Below, piece after piece: positions 1 to 9,004 of a stretch of 48,682 nt of DNA. The first letter of the stretch is position 1. Each line of letters opens with the position of its first letter. Made by a program: the position numbers and the translations under genes. The stretch covers positions 1 to 48,682 of the forward strand of contig JAHLMT010000005.1 of the NCBI GenBank assembly GCA_018920185.1, given 5' to 3'. This stretch comes from Candidatus Aenigmatarchaeota archaeon (GTDB taxonomy: Archaea; Aenigmatarchaeota; Aenigmatarchaeia; CG10238-14; SCSR01). The notes under the pieces are model-generated. The model searched no databases. It was not told the origin of the DNA and was given only the letters and a program-made list of their open reading frames with translations.

Positions 1-81
1 ATCAGCGTCCATTTTAATGGTATTTCATAGGTTCAAGATATTTTAGAAAACAATTCCAGAATTTGTGACTACGATAGTTCG

Positions 82-492
82 TTAGTATAGTTTAAAGAAC
101 TCTACAGTATCATTTCCTATTTCTTTACCAGCTTTCATCTTCAAAATCTCTTCTTTTGTTACCCATCTGAAATCTGTGTGCTCCTTGCTTAATTTTATCT
201 TGCCTCTGAAATCTTTACAGTAAAAATGATGAATGATGGTGTGATAGCCTGTTTGAACACTCCTGTCTTCAGAAAATCTTTCGCTATATCCTTTGTATAT
301 CAGTTTGTTTAGAGTTAAGCCAGATTCTTCTATAACTTCTCTTTTGGCTGAATCTATTAGCTTTTCACCAGCTTTAACTTTACCTCCTGGGAATTCCCAC
401 ATACCTGGTAGTGTATCATATGAGGATCTTTTCAAAATTAGAAATTTACCGTCTTTTTCTATAGCTACTGATGTGATAACTTTGAGTTTCAT
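82..492 (-). CDS. Nudix (MutT-like) hydrolase
   Basis: 136-residue cytosolic NTP/NDP-sugar-type pyrophosphohydrolase. The complete Nudix box (G x5 E x7 REUxEExGU) lies at residues 37-59: G37, E43, R51, E52, E55, E56, G58. It is preceded by the WEFPGG stretch typical of MutT-type enzymes. The length is that of a single Nudix domain. The metal-binding glutamates are intact, so activity is expected, but the substrate cannot be read from the sequence; 8-oxo-dGTP sanitation is one option. It is the last gene of a minus-strand series with sepF and lsm, with a 39-nt gap to sepF. Confidence 0.9.
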   Translation of the reverse strand: MKLKVITSVAIEKDGKFLILKRSSYDTLPGMWEFPGGKVKAGEKLIDSAKREVIEESGLTLNKLIYKGYSERFSEDRSVQTGYHTIIHHFYCKDFRGKIKLSKEHTDFRWVTKEEILKMKAGKEIGNDTVEFFKLY

Positions 493-531
493 ATCTTTAT
501 GCCGTAATTTATGACGAAGTGGATTAGCTAC

Positions 532-867
532 TTAGGCTTCAGGTCTTTCTATCCTCACAAAACTAGGAGTCATTATAACATATCCTTCTTGTAGAGCAAC
601 CATATCCCAGTTGAACTGTGTTGATAATCTTTTCATCTTCTGCAATGATGTCTGAAACAAACCAACATCTTTTTTCTGTAAATCCCTTACTTTCACTAGA
701 ACGATATTTCCTTGCTTCAGATAGCTACCAACTCTTTCTACATCGCCCAAACCACTAATGTTTTCTATCCTAACTGATAATCTTTCTTTTGGTTCTGTAT
801 CTTCAGGAAACTCGATGGCATCTTCTGCGGGTTTCTTGCCAAATTTCAGGAAATCAAACAATCCCAT
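532..867 (-). CDS. sepF: SepF-like cell division protein
   Basis: 111 residues. The N-terminus MGLFDFLKFGKK is a short amphipathic membrane-targeting helix as in SepF. An acidic linker (about 15-30) leads to the globular SepF/DUF552 core (about 30-108) with the 'gnivlVkVrdL' strand and the C-terminal 'GYVIMTPSFVRIE'. In archaea SepF anchors FtsZ to the membrane at mid-cell; no ftsZ lies in this window. A GGTGA Shine-Dalgarno sits just upstream of the chosen ATG. The call rests on the membrane helix plus core pattern. Confidence 0.8.
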   Translation of the reverse strand: MGLFDFLKFGKKPAEDAIEFPEDTEPKERLSVRIENISGLGDVERVGSYLKQGNIVLVKVRDLQKKDVGLFQTSLQKMKRLSTQFNWDMVALQEGYVIMTPSFVRIERPEA

Positions 868-911
868 TTCTTCACCTTATACAATATTTGTCCATATAAA
901 TTTAAATAACA

Positions 912-1130
912 TCAAACAGGCGAGGCATAAACTATGGTATCTCCTCGAACAAGGACATTACCTAATCTAATTTTCACATCGCTTTTTGATACTTCTGCTT
1001 CTTCTAACCAAAGGTTTAGATGAAGATCTAAAGCTTTCAAAGTTCCTGTCACTTCCTCGCCATTCTTTAGCTTTATTATTACTTTCTTGCCTTTGGCCTT
1101 ATCTAGTACATCAATCGGTCTGTCTGTCAT
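912..1130 (-). CDS. LSm / archaeal Sm-like RNA-binding protein
   Basis: 72 residues, one Sm fold. Sm1 is at about 15-45 (KGKKVIIKLKNGEEVTGTL, then the D-x-H-x-N pattern in LDLHLNLWL). Sm2 is at about 55-67 (IRLGNVLVRGDTIVYA). These proteins form heptameric rings that bind U-rich RNA. In many archaea lsm is paired with the eL37 gene; here eL37 lies 27 kb away, so that pairing is broken. The 5' leader has no clear Shine-Dalgarno, which fits a leaderless start. Confidence 0.92.
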   Translation of the reverse strand: MTDRPIDVLDKAKGKKVIIKLKNGEEVTGTLKALDLHLNLWLEEAEVSKSDVKIRLGNVLVRGDTIVYASPV

Positions 1131-1282
1131 TGTAATTGCTTATTCTATTATGTTCTACAAGTATAAAACCTTTTTGTTTTTAGTGAATACCAAAATAGAA
1201 TAGTAGAAATTAATAACGGTGATTTGATCAATGTTGGAATGCACCATTTATTTTTTTTGCTTGCTGGTCAAAAAGAAATTAT

Positions 1283-1993
1283 TTAGCGATAAGGATATCT
1301 CTCAAGCATCCATGTTATAACAGGCGTTCGTTCTTTACCTTCTAAAAACTGTCTATAAATACGATAAGAATCTAACACGCTATCTTTGAAATCTTTACTG
1401 ATTCTTCTATTTGGAAATTGTCTAATCTGATTTGAGAATGCTTCTAACTCGTTAAAAATATCGAACAAATCACCATTTACATTAAATACTCGTGATTTTA
1501 GTTCTTGGTGCACCTCAAGAGGAGCGGATATCTCTATTCCTTCTGTCAATAGCTTCACATGAATATATTCATGATCAACAAGTGCACTCAGAAATTCGTC
1601 TTCGTTTTGAAATAGAAATGCAAGAGGAGAAACTTCGATTTTTGCAGATGCTGCTCTGGCACCAGGAGGTAAGATAGCTGTGGTAGACATTGGCATAGGT
1701 TTATTTAATTTAGGATTAAATGCTTGAGATAGTGTATAAGTTGCGGATTCTAAATTTTTGATAGGATGCTTTCTGACAACAGCATTTATGTACCTCTGCC
1801 TAACCATATAATTTCCTTTTTGTGCTTCAGTGTATGATAACTCTTCTCTCTTGCAAGCACTCAACAAGTGCAACATCGCTACATAAGCTGCAGCTTCTAC
1901 ACAGCCTTGTAGTAACTCTCTCCGAGATACAGGTGTTTGTGATCTTACAGATTCTATAATAGCTCGTAAATTTTGGAAAGGACTGTATGCCAT
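1283..1993 (-). CDS. Putative Tat-exported lipoprotein with HEYIH metallopeptidase-like motif
   Basis: 236 residues, family not recognised. Residues 23-27 are SRREL, a twin-arginine motif, followed by a hydrophobic stretch ending in a lipobox-like LLSAC (Cys47). Residues 141-145 read HEYIH inside a helix (LVDHEYIHVKLL), matching the HExxH zinc-protease signature. The rest is soluble and helix-rich. Inferred role: membrane-anchored extracytoplasmic peptidase. The N-terminus before the RR motif is long (22 residues) but within Tat range. No operon partner is evident; lsm lies about 150 nt away on the same strand. Confidence 0.6.
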   Translation of the reverse strand: MAYSPFQNLRAIIESVRSQTPVSRRELLQGCVEAAAYVAMLHLLSACKREELSYTEAQKGNYMVRQRYINAVVRKHPIKNLESATYTLSQAFNPKLNKPMPMSTTAILPPGARAASAKIEVSPLAFLFQNEDEFLSALVDHEYIHVKLLTEGIEISAPLEVHQELKSRVFNVNGDLFDIFNELEAFSNQIRQFPNRRISKDFKDSVLDSYRIYRQFLEGKERTPVITWMLERYPYR

Positions 1994-2138
1994 ATCTAAA
2001 TAAAATAAAGAAAAATATTTAACCTTATCAAACTTCGGATAAAAATCTACAGAAATTTATCATATTTTGAAGTTGTTAAATTCCAAATCGATTTGTTTTA
2101 GAAAATACTTATTAATTTATTATTTCTTTATTAATTTA

Positions 2139-2570
2139 ATGGGGAGAACTTTATTGACACTTTTTTATCATCCAGATGAATACCATGCTCATGCTGTCTG
2201 TAGAGAACTTGAAAAAGAAACCTTTAGCAGATATGTGATAGTTTATCCATATTCTTCACCTAATAGACAGTCACCTGACAAACATTTACAACAAAAAGCA
2301 ATTGAACAAAAATGTTCATCTATATTAACAATTCACAGCGATCCTAAAATAGATCCTTATAATTATGTAATTTTTGTATTTTCACCTAAGAGCAGGATTT
2401 ATTTATCAGTTTTTAGGCGACTACAACAAAAATTCGAAGCTGGTGTATATGGTTTTGTAAAACCTAAGACGACACCCACTCAAATAGATTTGGAATTAAA
2501 TGAACTAAATACCACAAGACAAAGTTTACATATAGTTGAAGAACTGTTAGCTCTCCTATCAAATTTATAA
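2139..2570 (+). CDS. Hypothetical soluble protein
   Basis: 143 residues from the chosen ATG (MGRTLLTLFYHPDEYH). An upstream extension is open, but its translation looks like AT-rich leader and the ATG follows an AT-rich promoter-like stretch. No family recognised. The pattern of short beta strands (LLTLFYH, RYVIVYPY, SILTIHS, YVIFVFSP) alternating with helices suggests a small Rossmann-like alpha/beta domain, with a C-terminal helix rich in Leu and Glu. The gene is followed 29 nt later by eS8 on the same strand and may share its transcript. Confidence 0.6.
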   Translation: MGRTLLTLFYHPDEYHAHAVCRELEKETFSRYVIVYPYSSPNRQSPDKHLQQKAIEQKCSSILTIHSDPKIDPYNYVIFVFSPKSRIYLSVFRRLQQKFEAGVYGFVKPKTTPTQIDLELNELNTTRQSLHIVEELLALLSNL

Positions 2571-2599
2571 ATCAAAAATCACGATAATTGTTAGATTGT

Positions 2600-2980
2600 A
2601 TGTCAGTGTGGCATGGTGAATCGGGAAGAAAACCAACAGGTGGAAAAATTCGGTTGGCAAAAAAGAAAAGAAAATATGAATTAGGCAACTTTCCTGTATA
2701 TCCGACAATAGGTGAAGAGGACAGAATTAAGGTTAGGACAAAAGGTGGGAATGAAAAAATTAAACTAACTTCATTATCTTTTGTAAATGTTATTGATACA
2801 AAGAATAAAACTGTGAAAAAAGTTAAAATTTTGGATGTTGTATCAAATCCTGCTAATCCTGATTTTGCAAGAAGAAAAATTATAACACGTGGTGCTATTG
2901 TAAACACAGAATTAGGTAGAGCAAAAATAACATCCCGTCCTAGTCAACATGGTATAGCTAACGCAATTTTAATTGAGTAG
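2600..2980 (+). CDS. rps8e: Small ribosomal subunit protein eS8
   Basis: 126 residues. The N-terminus (VWHGESGRKPTGGKIR) and the basic RLAKKKRKYELGNFP segment are characteristic of eS8, as is the C-terminal 'ITRGAIVNTELGRAKITSRPSQHG'. An in-frame TTG four codons upstream was not chosen because the ATG gives the canonical family N-terminus. It is an archaeal/eukaryotic-type ribosomal protein absent from bacteria and a firm domain marker for this window. Confidence 0.96.
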   Translation: MSVWHGESGRKPTGGKIRLAKKKRKYELGNFPVYPTIGEEDRIKVRTKGGNEKIKLTSLSFVNVIDTKNKTVKKVKILDVVSNPANPDFARRKIITRGAIVNTELGRAKITSRPSQHGIANAILIE

Positions 2981-3013
2981 ACACTTTTAACAACCAAATC
3001 TAATAAATAATTA

Positions 3014-3550
3014 ATGTTAACGAAAGATTTCAAAGAAATATTCTATGCACAGTTAGTTTCTATAACTGGAGGGTTGTTAGCTGGTTCTTTTCTAGCGTTC
3101 GCACTTGATAAGATATACCTAATACCTGGTTTCTTCATTTTACTACCTGGGCTTTTGGATATGCGAGGCAGTATCAGCGGTAGTCTTGCTGCAAGATTAA
3201 GTGCAGGACTTCATCTAGGTGTGATAAAGCCTAGAATGTTAATAAACAAAATTGTTTTAGGAAATATCAAAGCTGTATTTTTATTGACAGCAATTATTAG
3301 CTTTTTAATCGGGTTGGTTGCTTATTTTGTGAGTAATCTAGTTTTCAATGTTAACTATCCGAAGATAATATTGATTTCTTTATTTGCTGGTTTACTGGCG
3401 AATGTGGTTGAAGTACCTATGACGATATTATTGACTTTCTGGTTGTTCAGTCGTGGATATGATCCGAATAATATAATGGGTCCGTATATCTCAACATCGG
3501 GAGATATCATTACTGTTTTATCATTGTTAATAGCCGTGATGATAATATGA
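3014..3550 (+). CDS. MgtE/SLC41-type integral membrane domain, first half
   Basis: 178 residues with about five hydrophobic segments. The motif PGFFILLPGLLDMRGSISGS resembles the MgtE/SLC41 transmembrane domain, where the P-x-L-x-x-x-x-G-N pattern lines the divalent-cation pore. The cytoplasmic N and CBS domains of bacterial MgtE are absent. The stop overlaps the start of the next gene by 4 nt (ATGA), and that gene encodes a second MgtE-like domain, so the two products probably form a heteromeric Mg2+/Co2+ channel or transporter. Ion specificity is inferred from the family. Confidence 0.8.
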   Translation: MLTKDFKEIFYAQLVSITGGLLAGSFLAFALDKIYLIPGFFILLPGLLDMRGSISGSLAARLSAGLHLGVIKPRMLINKIVLGNIKAVFLLTAIISFLIGLVAYFVSNLVFNVNYPKIILISLFAGLLANVVEVPMTILLTFWLFSRGYDPNNIMGPYISTSGDIITVLSLLIAVMII

Positions 3551-4239
3551 AAAAGATAACACTTTTGAAAAAATTGACAAGAATCAAGAGATATAAACAT
3601 CATCCACTTATACATAGAATTCACGAGACGCATAAAATTTCTCGCAAAACTCTTTTCTACATGAAAGAATACGGACAAAAGTCGCATGTAGCATCTGTCA
3701 TACTTAAAGAAAGTCTACCATCGTTAATAATTGCGTTTATAATAGGCTCAATCAGTGGAATAAGTTTACAAACAATTGGATCTAACTTTATACTTTTTGC
3801 ACCCTTGTTAATTTTGTTGCCGGCGTTAAATGATATGATTGGCGATTACAGCATGATTATGGTAGCGAGAATATCTACACTGCTTTTCACAAAACGAATT
3901 GCAGGAAATTGGTGGATATCAGAAGATATAAGAAAAATAGTTAGGACGATAGCTCTAGTAGCAATTTTGTCTGCAATTTATATAGGTTTGATTTCTTCTC
4001 TTGTAGCTTATTTGAAAGGTTTTCCCTTTACTTTAAATTCTTTTGTGAAAGTTATGGAAGTTTCCATATTAACAACTTCAGTAATGGTTAGTATAGTTAT
4101 ACTAATTTCTGGTTTTGGTGTTTTCTATGTTTACAAACGAAAAGAAGATCCGAATAATCTTGTTATGCCTGTTATGACATCTGTAGCTGATTTAGGAACT
4201 ATTTTAATTTTTGCTTTGTTTGTTGCTCTTATTTTTTAA
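3547..4239 (+). CDS. MgtE/SLC41-type integral membrane domain, second half
   Basis: 230 residues. About 60 basic cytoplasmic residues (RIKRYKHHPLIHRIHETHKIS) precede five hydrophobic segments. The pore-type motif LILLPALNDMIGDYSMIMVAR is at about residues 90-115, and DPNNLVMPVMTSVADLGTI near the C-terminus parallels DPNNIMGPYISTSGDIITV in the preceding gene. The two proteins are therefore ancient paralogues, overlapping by 4 nt and presumably translated together as one transporter. Confidence 0.8.
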   Translation: MKKITLLKKLTRIKRYKHHPLIHRIHETHKISRKTLFYMKEYGQKSHVASVILKESLPSLIIAFIIGSISGISLQTIGSNFILFAPLLILLPALNDMIGDYSMIMVARISTLLFTKRIAGNWWISEDIRKIVRTIALVAILSAIYIGLISSLVAYLKGFPFTLNSFVKVMEVSILTTSVMVSIVILISGFGVFYVYKRKEDPNNLVMPVMTSVADLGTILIFALFVALIF

Positions 4240-4256
4240 AATGCTTAATTTAATTA

Positions 4257-4916
4257 ATGAAAAAAAGCGAATATCCTGAAATTATATACAAAGCTACCGA
4301 AAAAACTATTAGAAGAATGAAGAAATATCAGTGGAAATACAGAAATCTTATACTTCTTATTACAGGCTTTGTTGTAGGTTATTATATTTTAAGATCTCCA
4401 CAAGTTGAGTATTTCATACATTTGTTGGGAAATTTTGGATATTTAGCTTCCTTCGTTGCTGGTATATTTTTCACTTACGGTCTAACAGCAGTACCGGCAA
4501 CTGCAATATTATTTACTTTAGGTCAGGATCTTAATCCATTTTTGATAGCATTTACAGGTGCGATCGGCTCTGTTATTAGTAATTATTTCTTGTTTATATT
4601 CATAAGAGATCGTTTGTTAGTAGAAATAAATTCTTTATTAAAAGAAGTAAAATCATTGACAAAACCTGTTTCCTTTTTGTTTTTCTGGAAAGAATTAAGA
4701 ATAAGGATTTGGCAGGCAATTTCCAAATCTAAAATATGGCAGTTGATAACACCAGTAATTGGAGGATTTATTATAGCTTCTCCATTGCCGAACGAACTCG
4801 CAGCAGCAATGTTTGCAGCAGTCAAATTTGAGCCTAAGAAATTTATAATTGTTACATACTTGCTAAGTTTTATTGGAATATTAGCTATTGCAAGCTCTGC
4901 AAAATTGTTAATTTAA
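4257..4916 (+). CDS. VTT/DedA-like membrane protein
   Basis: 219 residues. A basic N-terminal helix (about 1-30) is followed by a TM helix, the segment GLTAVPATAILFTLGQDLNPFLIAFTGAIGS with re-entrant-loop character, a charged cytoplasmic stretch (about 120-160), and TM helices around ASPLPNELAAAMFAA. The pattern resembles the VTT (SNARE-associated/DedA) fold proposed to act in lipid scrambling or proton-coupled transport. It starts 17 nt after the MgtE pair and its TAA overlaps the next ATG by 1 nt (TAATG). The family call is by pattern only. Confidence 0.6.
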   Translation: MKKSEYPEIIYKATEKTIRRMKKYQWKYRNLILLITGFVVGYYILRSPQVEYFIHLLGNFGYLASFVAGIFFTYGLTAVPATAILFTLGQDLNPFLIAFTGAIGSVISNYFLFIFIRDRLLVEINSLLKEVKSLTKPVSFLFFWKELRIRIWQAISKSKIWQLITPVIGGFIIASPLPNELAAAMFAAVKFEPKKFIIVTYLLSFIGILAIASSAKLLI

Positions 4917-5440
4917 TGAACAAGAATGTTAATATAGATTTATTGGTTGTAATGGTTGAATTTGTTTTACATTATATCATAAGCAATTTACCTTACCTTG
5001 GCATGTTTATCTTAAGTATGATGACAAGTGCGTCAATTCTTATCCCACTTCCAGGACAGTTGGTTATAGTTCTTGCAGTTGTATTAAAGCTTAACCCATT
5101 TTTAACTGCGTTATTTGTTGCAGGTGGTTCGATGACAGGTGAAATGCTTAGTTATTTTTTGGGATTGATTAGTGCAAAGATAGTAAAGGATGAATTCGAA
5201 AAACAAAAGAAACTTCTGACAAGAATTAAAAAATACTATCATAAATATGCTTTTTGGATAATATTCGTTACCGCACTCTTGTTTTTTCCTTTTGATTTAG
5301 TTGGAATGCTCAGTGGTGTATCCAGGTATGATGTCAGAAAATTTTTAATTGCTGGGTTTTTAGGAAAATTTTTGAAGTCATTAATTCTTTTTGTTTTGAT
5401 TCAAGCAGGAATACAAATTTCCAAATTTATTATTTTATAG
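4916..5440 (+). CDS. VTT/DedA-like (SNARE-associated) membrane protein
   Basis: 174 residues. The region SASILIPLPGQLVIVLAVVLKLNPFLTALFVAGGSMTGEM matches the first re-entrant loop of VTT-domain proteins (P-x-P-G-x, then G-x-x-x-G-E). RYDVRKFLIAGFLGKFLKSLILF resembles the conserved C-terminal loop that ends in G-K/R. Four to five TM segments. It is translationally coupled to the preceding VTT-like gene and convergent with the P-type ATPase, with stops adjacent. A substrate cannot be assigned. Confidence 0.7.
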   Translation: MNKNVNIDLLVVMVEFVLHYIISNLPYLGMFILSMMTSASILIPLPGQLVIVLAVVLKLNPFLTALFVAGGSMTGEMLSYFLGLISAKIVKDEFEKQKKLLTRIKKYYHKYAFWIIFVTALLFFPFDLVGMLSGVSRYDVRKFLIAGFLGKFLKSLILFVLIQAGIQISKFIIL

Positions 5441-8074
5441 TCATCGAATAAATAGCTTTGGGAGAACAAGTAATCCTGTAGCTGCAAATGGAATTATTAA
5501 TAGCCAATCAAATAGATTTAAAGGTACTGTATGAAATACGATGTTAAAGAATGGTAAGTAAACAATTGCTATTTGTAAAAGTAATGCACCTATTACACTC
5601 AACGTCAAGAATTTGTTCGAGAACGGGTTAATTTGAAATACTGACTTGTTTTCTGATCTGCAGTTGAAAACAAAAAACAATTCAAAAAGAACTTCATTTG
5701 TGAAAATAATAGTTCTTACTTTATCTATTGAATCGTGAAGCTCTAATGTTATCAGGAAGAGAGCGAGACTTGCTATCGCATCTACGATGCCGGCTACGAG
5801 AATAAATGGTAACATTCTGCTTAATATAGATTCTTTTGGATTTCTTGGCTTTCTTTTCATAATATTTTCATCTTTCGCATCAAGCCCCAGCCCAAGTGCA
5901 GGTAAACTATCTGTCATAAGATTGATCATTAAAATCTGTATAGGTAAAAGTGGTAGGGGCAATCCCAATAAAATTGCTAGAGTTATGTAAAAGATTTCAT
6001 CGAAATTGACAGCTAAAATGAAACGGATGAATTTTCGAATATTATCATAAATAATTCTACCTTGTTCTATTGCTTTAACAATTGTTGAGAAATTATCATC
6101 TGACAATACCATCTCACTTGCTTCTTTAGCAACATCAGTTCCTTTGATACCCATGGCCACACCAATATGTGCGTCTTTTAATGCCGGGGCATCATTCACA
6201 CCATCACCAGTAACGGCTACTATATGACCCTTCTTTCTGAGAAGTCTGACTATTCGAGATTTATGCACAGGTGAGACACGTGCGTATACTTCAACATCTT
6301 CTATTATTTTTTCCAACTCATTATCATTGAGTTTGTCCAATTCTTCACCTGTTAGAATTTTCCCATCTTTTAATAATCCTATATCACGTGCAATCGCAAC
6401 GGCTGTATCTTTGTGGTCGCCTGTAATCATGATAACTTTAATTCCAGCTTCTGAGCAAGTTTTTATCGCGTTTTTGACTTCTGGTCGTGGTGGATCTATC
6501 ATTCCAAGTAATCCAACGAAAACAAGATTTTTCTCGAGATTTTCATGATGATGTTCTTTTGTTTCATTGTATGCAACGGCTAACAAACGAAGACCTTTTC
6601 CAGCAAGTTCTCTAACGGTTGCTAGAATATCTTGTTTTTGTATTTCTGTTAGTCTTGATTCATGCGAGTTTCTTAAAATCCTGTTGCATCGCGATAGAAT
6701 AACTTCAGGTGCACCCTTTGAATAAACAAATAGAGTCTTTCCAACTTTATGCACGGTCGACATCATTTTTCTTTCGGATGAAAATGGAATTTCATTAACC
6801 CGTGGATACTTTTTGTTCAAGTTCTTGATATCTAACCCTGCTTTTTGAGCAGCAACGAGCAAAGCACCTTCTGTAGGATCGCCTATGATTTGCCATTTAT
6901 TTTCTTTTGTCAGAACGGCATTATTACAGAGGGCAGATATGGTGAGTGCTGTTACTAGTTCGTTGTTTTTCTTTGGGTCGATTGTTTTGCCTTTAATTGA
7001 GAATTCTCCTACTGGTTCGAAGCCAGAACCACCAACATCAATTTCTTGATTGTTGACAAATATTTTCTTTACAGTCATCTCGTTAGTTGTCATTGTTCCA
7101 GTTTTATCAGCGAGAATTACAGTTGTGGAGCCAAGTGTCTCTACTGCTGATAGTTTTCTTACAATAGCTTTGTTTCTGCTCATAGTTTGAACACCGATTG
7201 CAAGTGTTATTGTTAGTAATGCGGGCAATCCTTCTGGAACTGCAGATACAGCTAAAGCGGCAGAAGTTAGGAGCATATCAACTGGAGCGTAATTTTTCAA
7301 GACACCAATTAGTGCTGCGACACCCGCAATTATTATAGCTATTACCCCTAACCATTTACCAAAGGAATTAATCTTTGCTTGTAGTGGAGTTTCTTGTTCT
7401 GTGGTTTGTATTAATGTTGCTATCTTACCTATTTCGGTTGACATACCGGTGTTAACAACAACAGCTCTGGCTCTTCCATAGGTTGCAACAGTTCCCATGT
7501 AGAGCATATTTCGTCTTTCTGGTAGAGGTACATCTTTCAGAATTTTATCAAATTTTGTTACAGGAATCGATTCTCCTGTTAATGAAGATTCATCGACTTT
7601 AAGATTGAATGCTTCAATTATACGTGCGTCAGCTGGTATTCTGTCGCCTTCATTAATAACAAGAATATCACCAGGAACTAGTTCACGTGCATCAACTAAT
7701 TTTTCTTTTCCATCTCGGATAACTTTTGCGTGTGGTGCCGATAATTTCTTTAAACTTTCTAATGTCTTTTCGGCTTTGAACTCTTGAATAAAACCGAATA
7801 AAGCGTTAACGATAATTATTATTCCAATTAAAATGGCATCGATGATGTTTTCGATTAAATAGGAAATTACTGCTGCAATTACAAGGATTAGAACAAGGAA
7901 ACTTTTGAATTGATTAAGGAATAAAGTTAATGGTGTGATTTTTTTCTTTTTTTTAAGCTCATTATAGCCAGTTGCTTTCAGTCTTATCTGAGCTTCTAAC
8001 TCAGATATACCACTTTCTGATGTATTCAGTTCTTTTAACACTTCTGCAGAATCTAGTGTGTGCCAGTCAACCAT
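5441..8074 (-). CDS. P-type cation-transporting ATPase, Ca2+-ATPase type (P2A-like)
   Basis: 877 residues, a full-length P-type ATPase. Domains in order: cation-ATPase N domain (about 1-60), M1-M2, actuator with TGES (about 167), M3-M4 with VPEGLPA (Ca2+-site Pro-Glu), phosphorylation site DKTGTMT (about 325), nucleotide-binding domain with KGAPE, hinge TGDGVNDAPALK, and M5-M10. M5 carries NFDE and M6 carries NLMTDSLPALGLG, giving the N/T/D/E ion ligands seen in SERCA/PMR1 pumps. It probably exports Ca2+; Mn2+ or Na+ cannot be excluded. It sits beside the MgtE and VTT genes in a membrane-transport patch and is divergent from tatD. Confidence 0.93.
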   Translation of the reverse strand: MVDWHTLDSAEVLKELNTSESGISELEAQIRLKATGYNELKKKKKITPLTLFLNQFKSFLVLILVIAAVISYLIENIIDAILIGIIIIVNALFGFIQEFKAEKTLESLKKLSAPHAKVIRDGKEKLVDARELVPGDILVINEGDRIPADARIIEAFNLKVDESSLTGESIPVTKFDKILKDVPLPERRNMLYMGTVATYGRARAVVVNTGMSTEIGKIATLIQTTEQETPLQAKINSFGKWLGVIAIIIAGVAALIGVLKNYAPVDMLLTSAALAVSAVPEGLPALLTITLAIGVQTMSRNKAIVRKLSAVETLGSTTVILADKTGTMTTNEMTVKKIFVNNQEIDVGGSGFEPVGEFSIKGKTIDPKKNNELVTALTISALCNNAVLTKENKWQIIGDPTEGALLVAAQKAGLDIKNLNKKYPRVNEIPFSSERKMMSTVHKVGKTLFVYSKGAPEVILSRCNRILRNSHESRLTEIQKQDILATVRELAGKGLRLLAVAYNETKEHHHENLEKNLVFVGLLGMIDPPRPEVKNAIKTCSEAGIKVIMITGDHKDTAVAIARDIGLLKDGKILTGEELDKLNDNELEKIIEDVEVYARVSPVHKSRIVRLLRKKGHIVAVTGDGVNDAPALKDAHIGVAMGIKGTDVAKEASEMVLSDDNFSTIVKAIEQGRIIYDNIRKFIRFILAVNFDEIFYITLAILLGLPLPLLPIQILMINLMTDSLPALGLGLDAKDENIMKRKPRNPKESILSRMLPFILVAGIVDAIASLALFLITLELHDSIDKVRTIIFTNEVLFELFFVFNCRSENKSVFQINPFSNKFLTLSVIGALLLQIAIVYLPFFNIVFHTVPLNLFDWLLIIPFAATGLLVLPKLFIR

Positions 8075-8109
8075 TATAGTTTATTTGATTTACTGAGAAT
8101 TAATTTTCT

Positions 8110-8871
8110 ATGATAGATGCTCACTGTCACTTGGAACAACCGGAATATTTACAGGATTTGGATCAAGTAATTGAATTGTGCAAACGGGAAGGACTAAAAG
8201 CTATTATTACTGTTTGTGCGGATCCAAAAGATTTTGACAGGTCACTCGAGATTGTTGACAAATATAAGAATTATGTGTTCCTTTGTGCGGCTATACATCC
8301 TGAATTTGTGAAAGAAATTACAGCAAAGCAGGTAGATGAATACTTTGATAGATTGGAAAAGAATAAAGATAGGTTGGTGGCAATTGGTGAATGTGGTTTA
8401 GATTATTTCTGGATAAAAGAAGATAGTTGGCGGGAAAAACAGAAAGAACTTTTCGTACAACATGTAGAACTATCGAAAGAATTGAAACTACCGCTTGTAA
8501 TTCATTCACGTGATGCGTGGGAAGATGCCTTGAAAATTTTGGAGCAAGAAGATGTGAAGAAAGCTCTGCTGCATTTATGGGGAAGTAAAGAATTGATACC
8601 GAGGGTTATAGAAAATAATTATTCAATAACGATGGGGCCGATCATAGCTAGAAGCAAGAAACATAAGAAAATTGCCAGAGATATGCCGATAGAAAATATT
8701 TTGTTAGAAACTGATTCACCGTGGTTCGGTCAGAATGGTGAAAGGGGATTACCAACTAATGTGAAAATACCTTGTCAGAAAATAGCTGAGGTTAAGAAAG
8801 TTGATATAAGTTATGTAAACGATATTACTGACAAAAATGCGGTTGATTTCTTTTCATTAAGAGTTCTGTAA
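8110..8871 (+). CDS. TatD-family metal-dependent DNase
   Basis: 253 residues, TIM-barrel amidohydrolase fold. The metal ligands HxH are at residues 5 and 7 (IDAHCHL), the bridging glutamate is in IGECGLDYFW, a third His in PLVIHSRDAW and the final Asp in LLETDSPWFG. The family acts as 3'-5' exonuclease/deoxyribonuclease or D-amino-acyl-tRNA-related hydrolase. The next conserved His is in LLHLWGS rather than the usual H-x-F-S-G, a mild divergence. The short promoter region is shared with the divergent P-ATPase gene (35 nt). Confidence 0.9.
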   Translation: MIDAHCHLEQPEYLQDLDQVIELCKREGLKAIITVCADPKDFDRSLEIVDKYKNYVFLCAAIHPEFVKEITAKQVDEYFDRLEKNKDRLVAIGECGLDYFWIKEDSWREKQKELFVQHVELSKELKLPLVIHSRDAWEDALKILEQEDVKKALLHLWGSKELIPRVIENNYSITMGPIIARSKKHKKIARDMPIENILLETDSPWFGQNGERGLPTNVKIPCQKIAEVKKVDISYVNDITDKNAVDFFSLRVL

Positions 8872-9004
8872 ATCATTAATGATGTCGAAATTTATCCTTT
8901 AATTTCATCTAAACTGCCAAATACGTTAAATAAACCATATTCAAAAGGACTTAAAATCTAAATAATAGAAAAATATTTATTTAAGCTTTTTGAAATTAGA
9001 AATA

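Noticed and set aside
1-12. Start of a minus-strand gene (ATG GAC GCT GAT) running off the left edge.
   Set aside because: Only four codons are visible; no support beyond an ATG.
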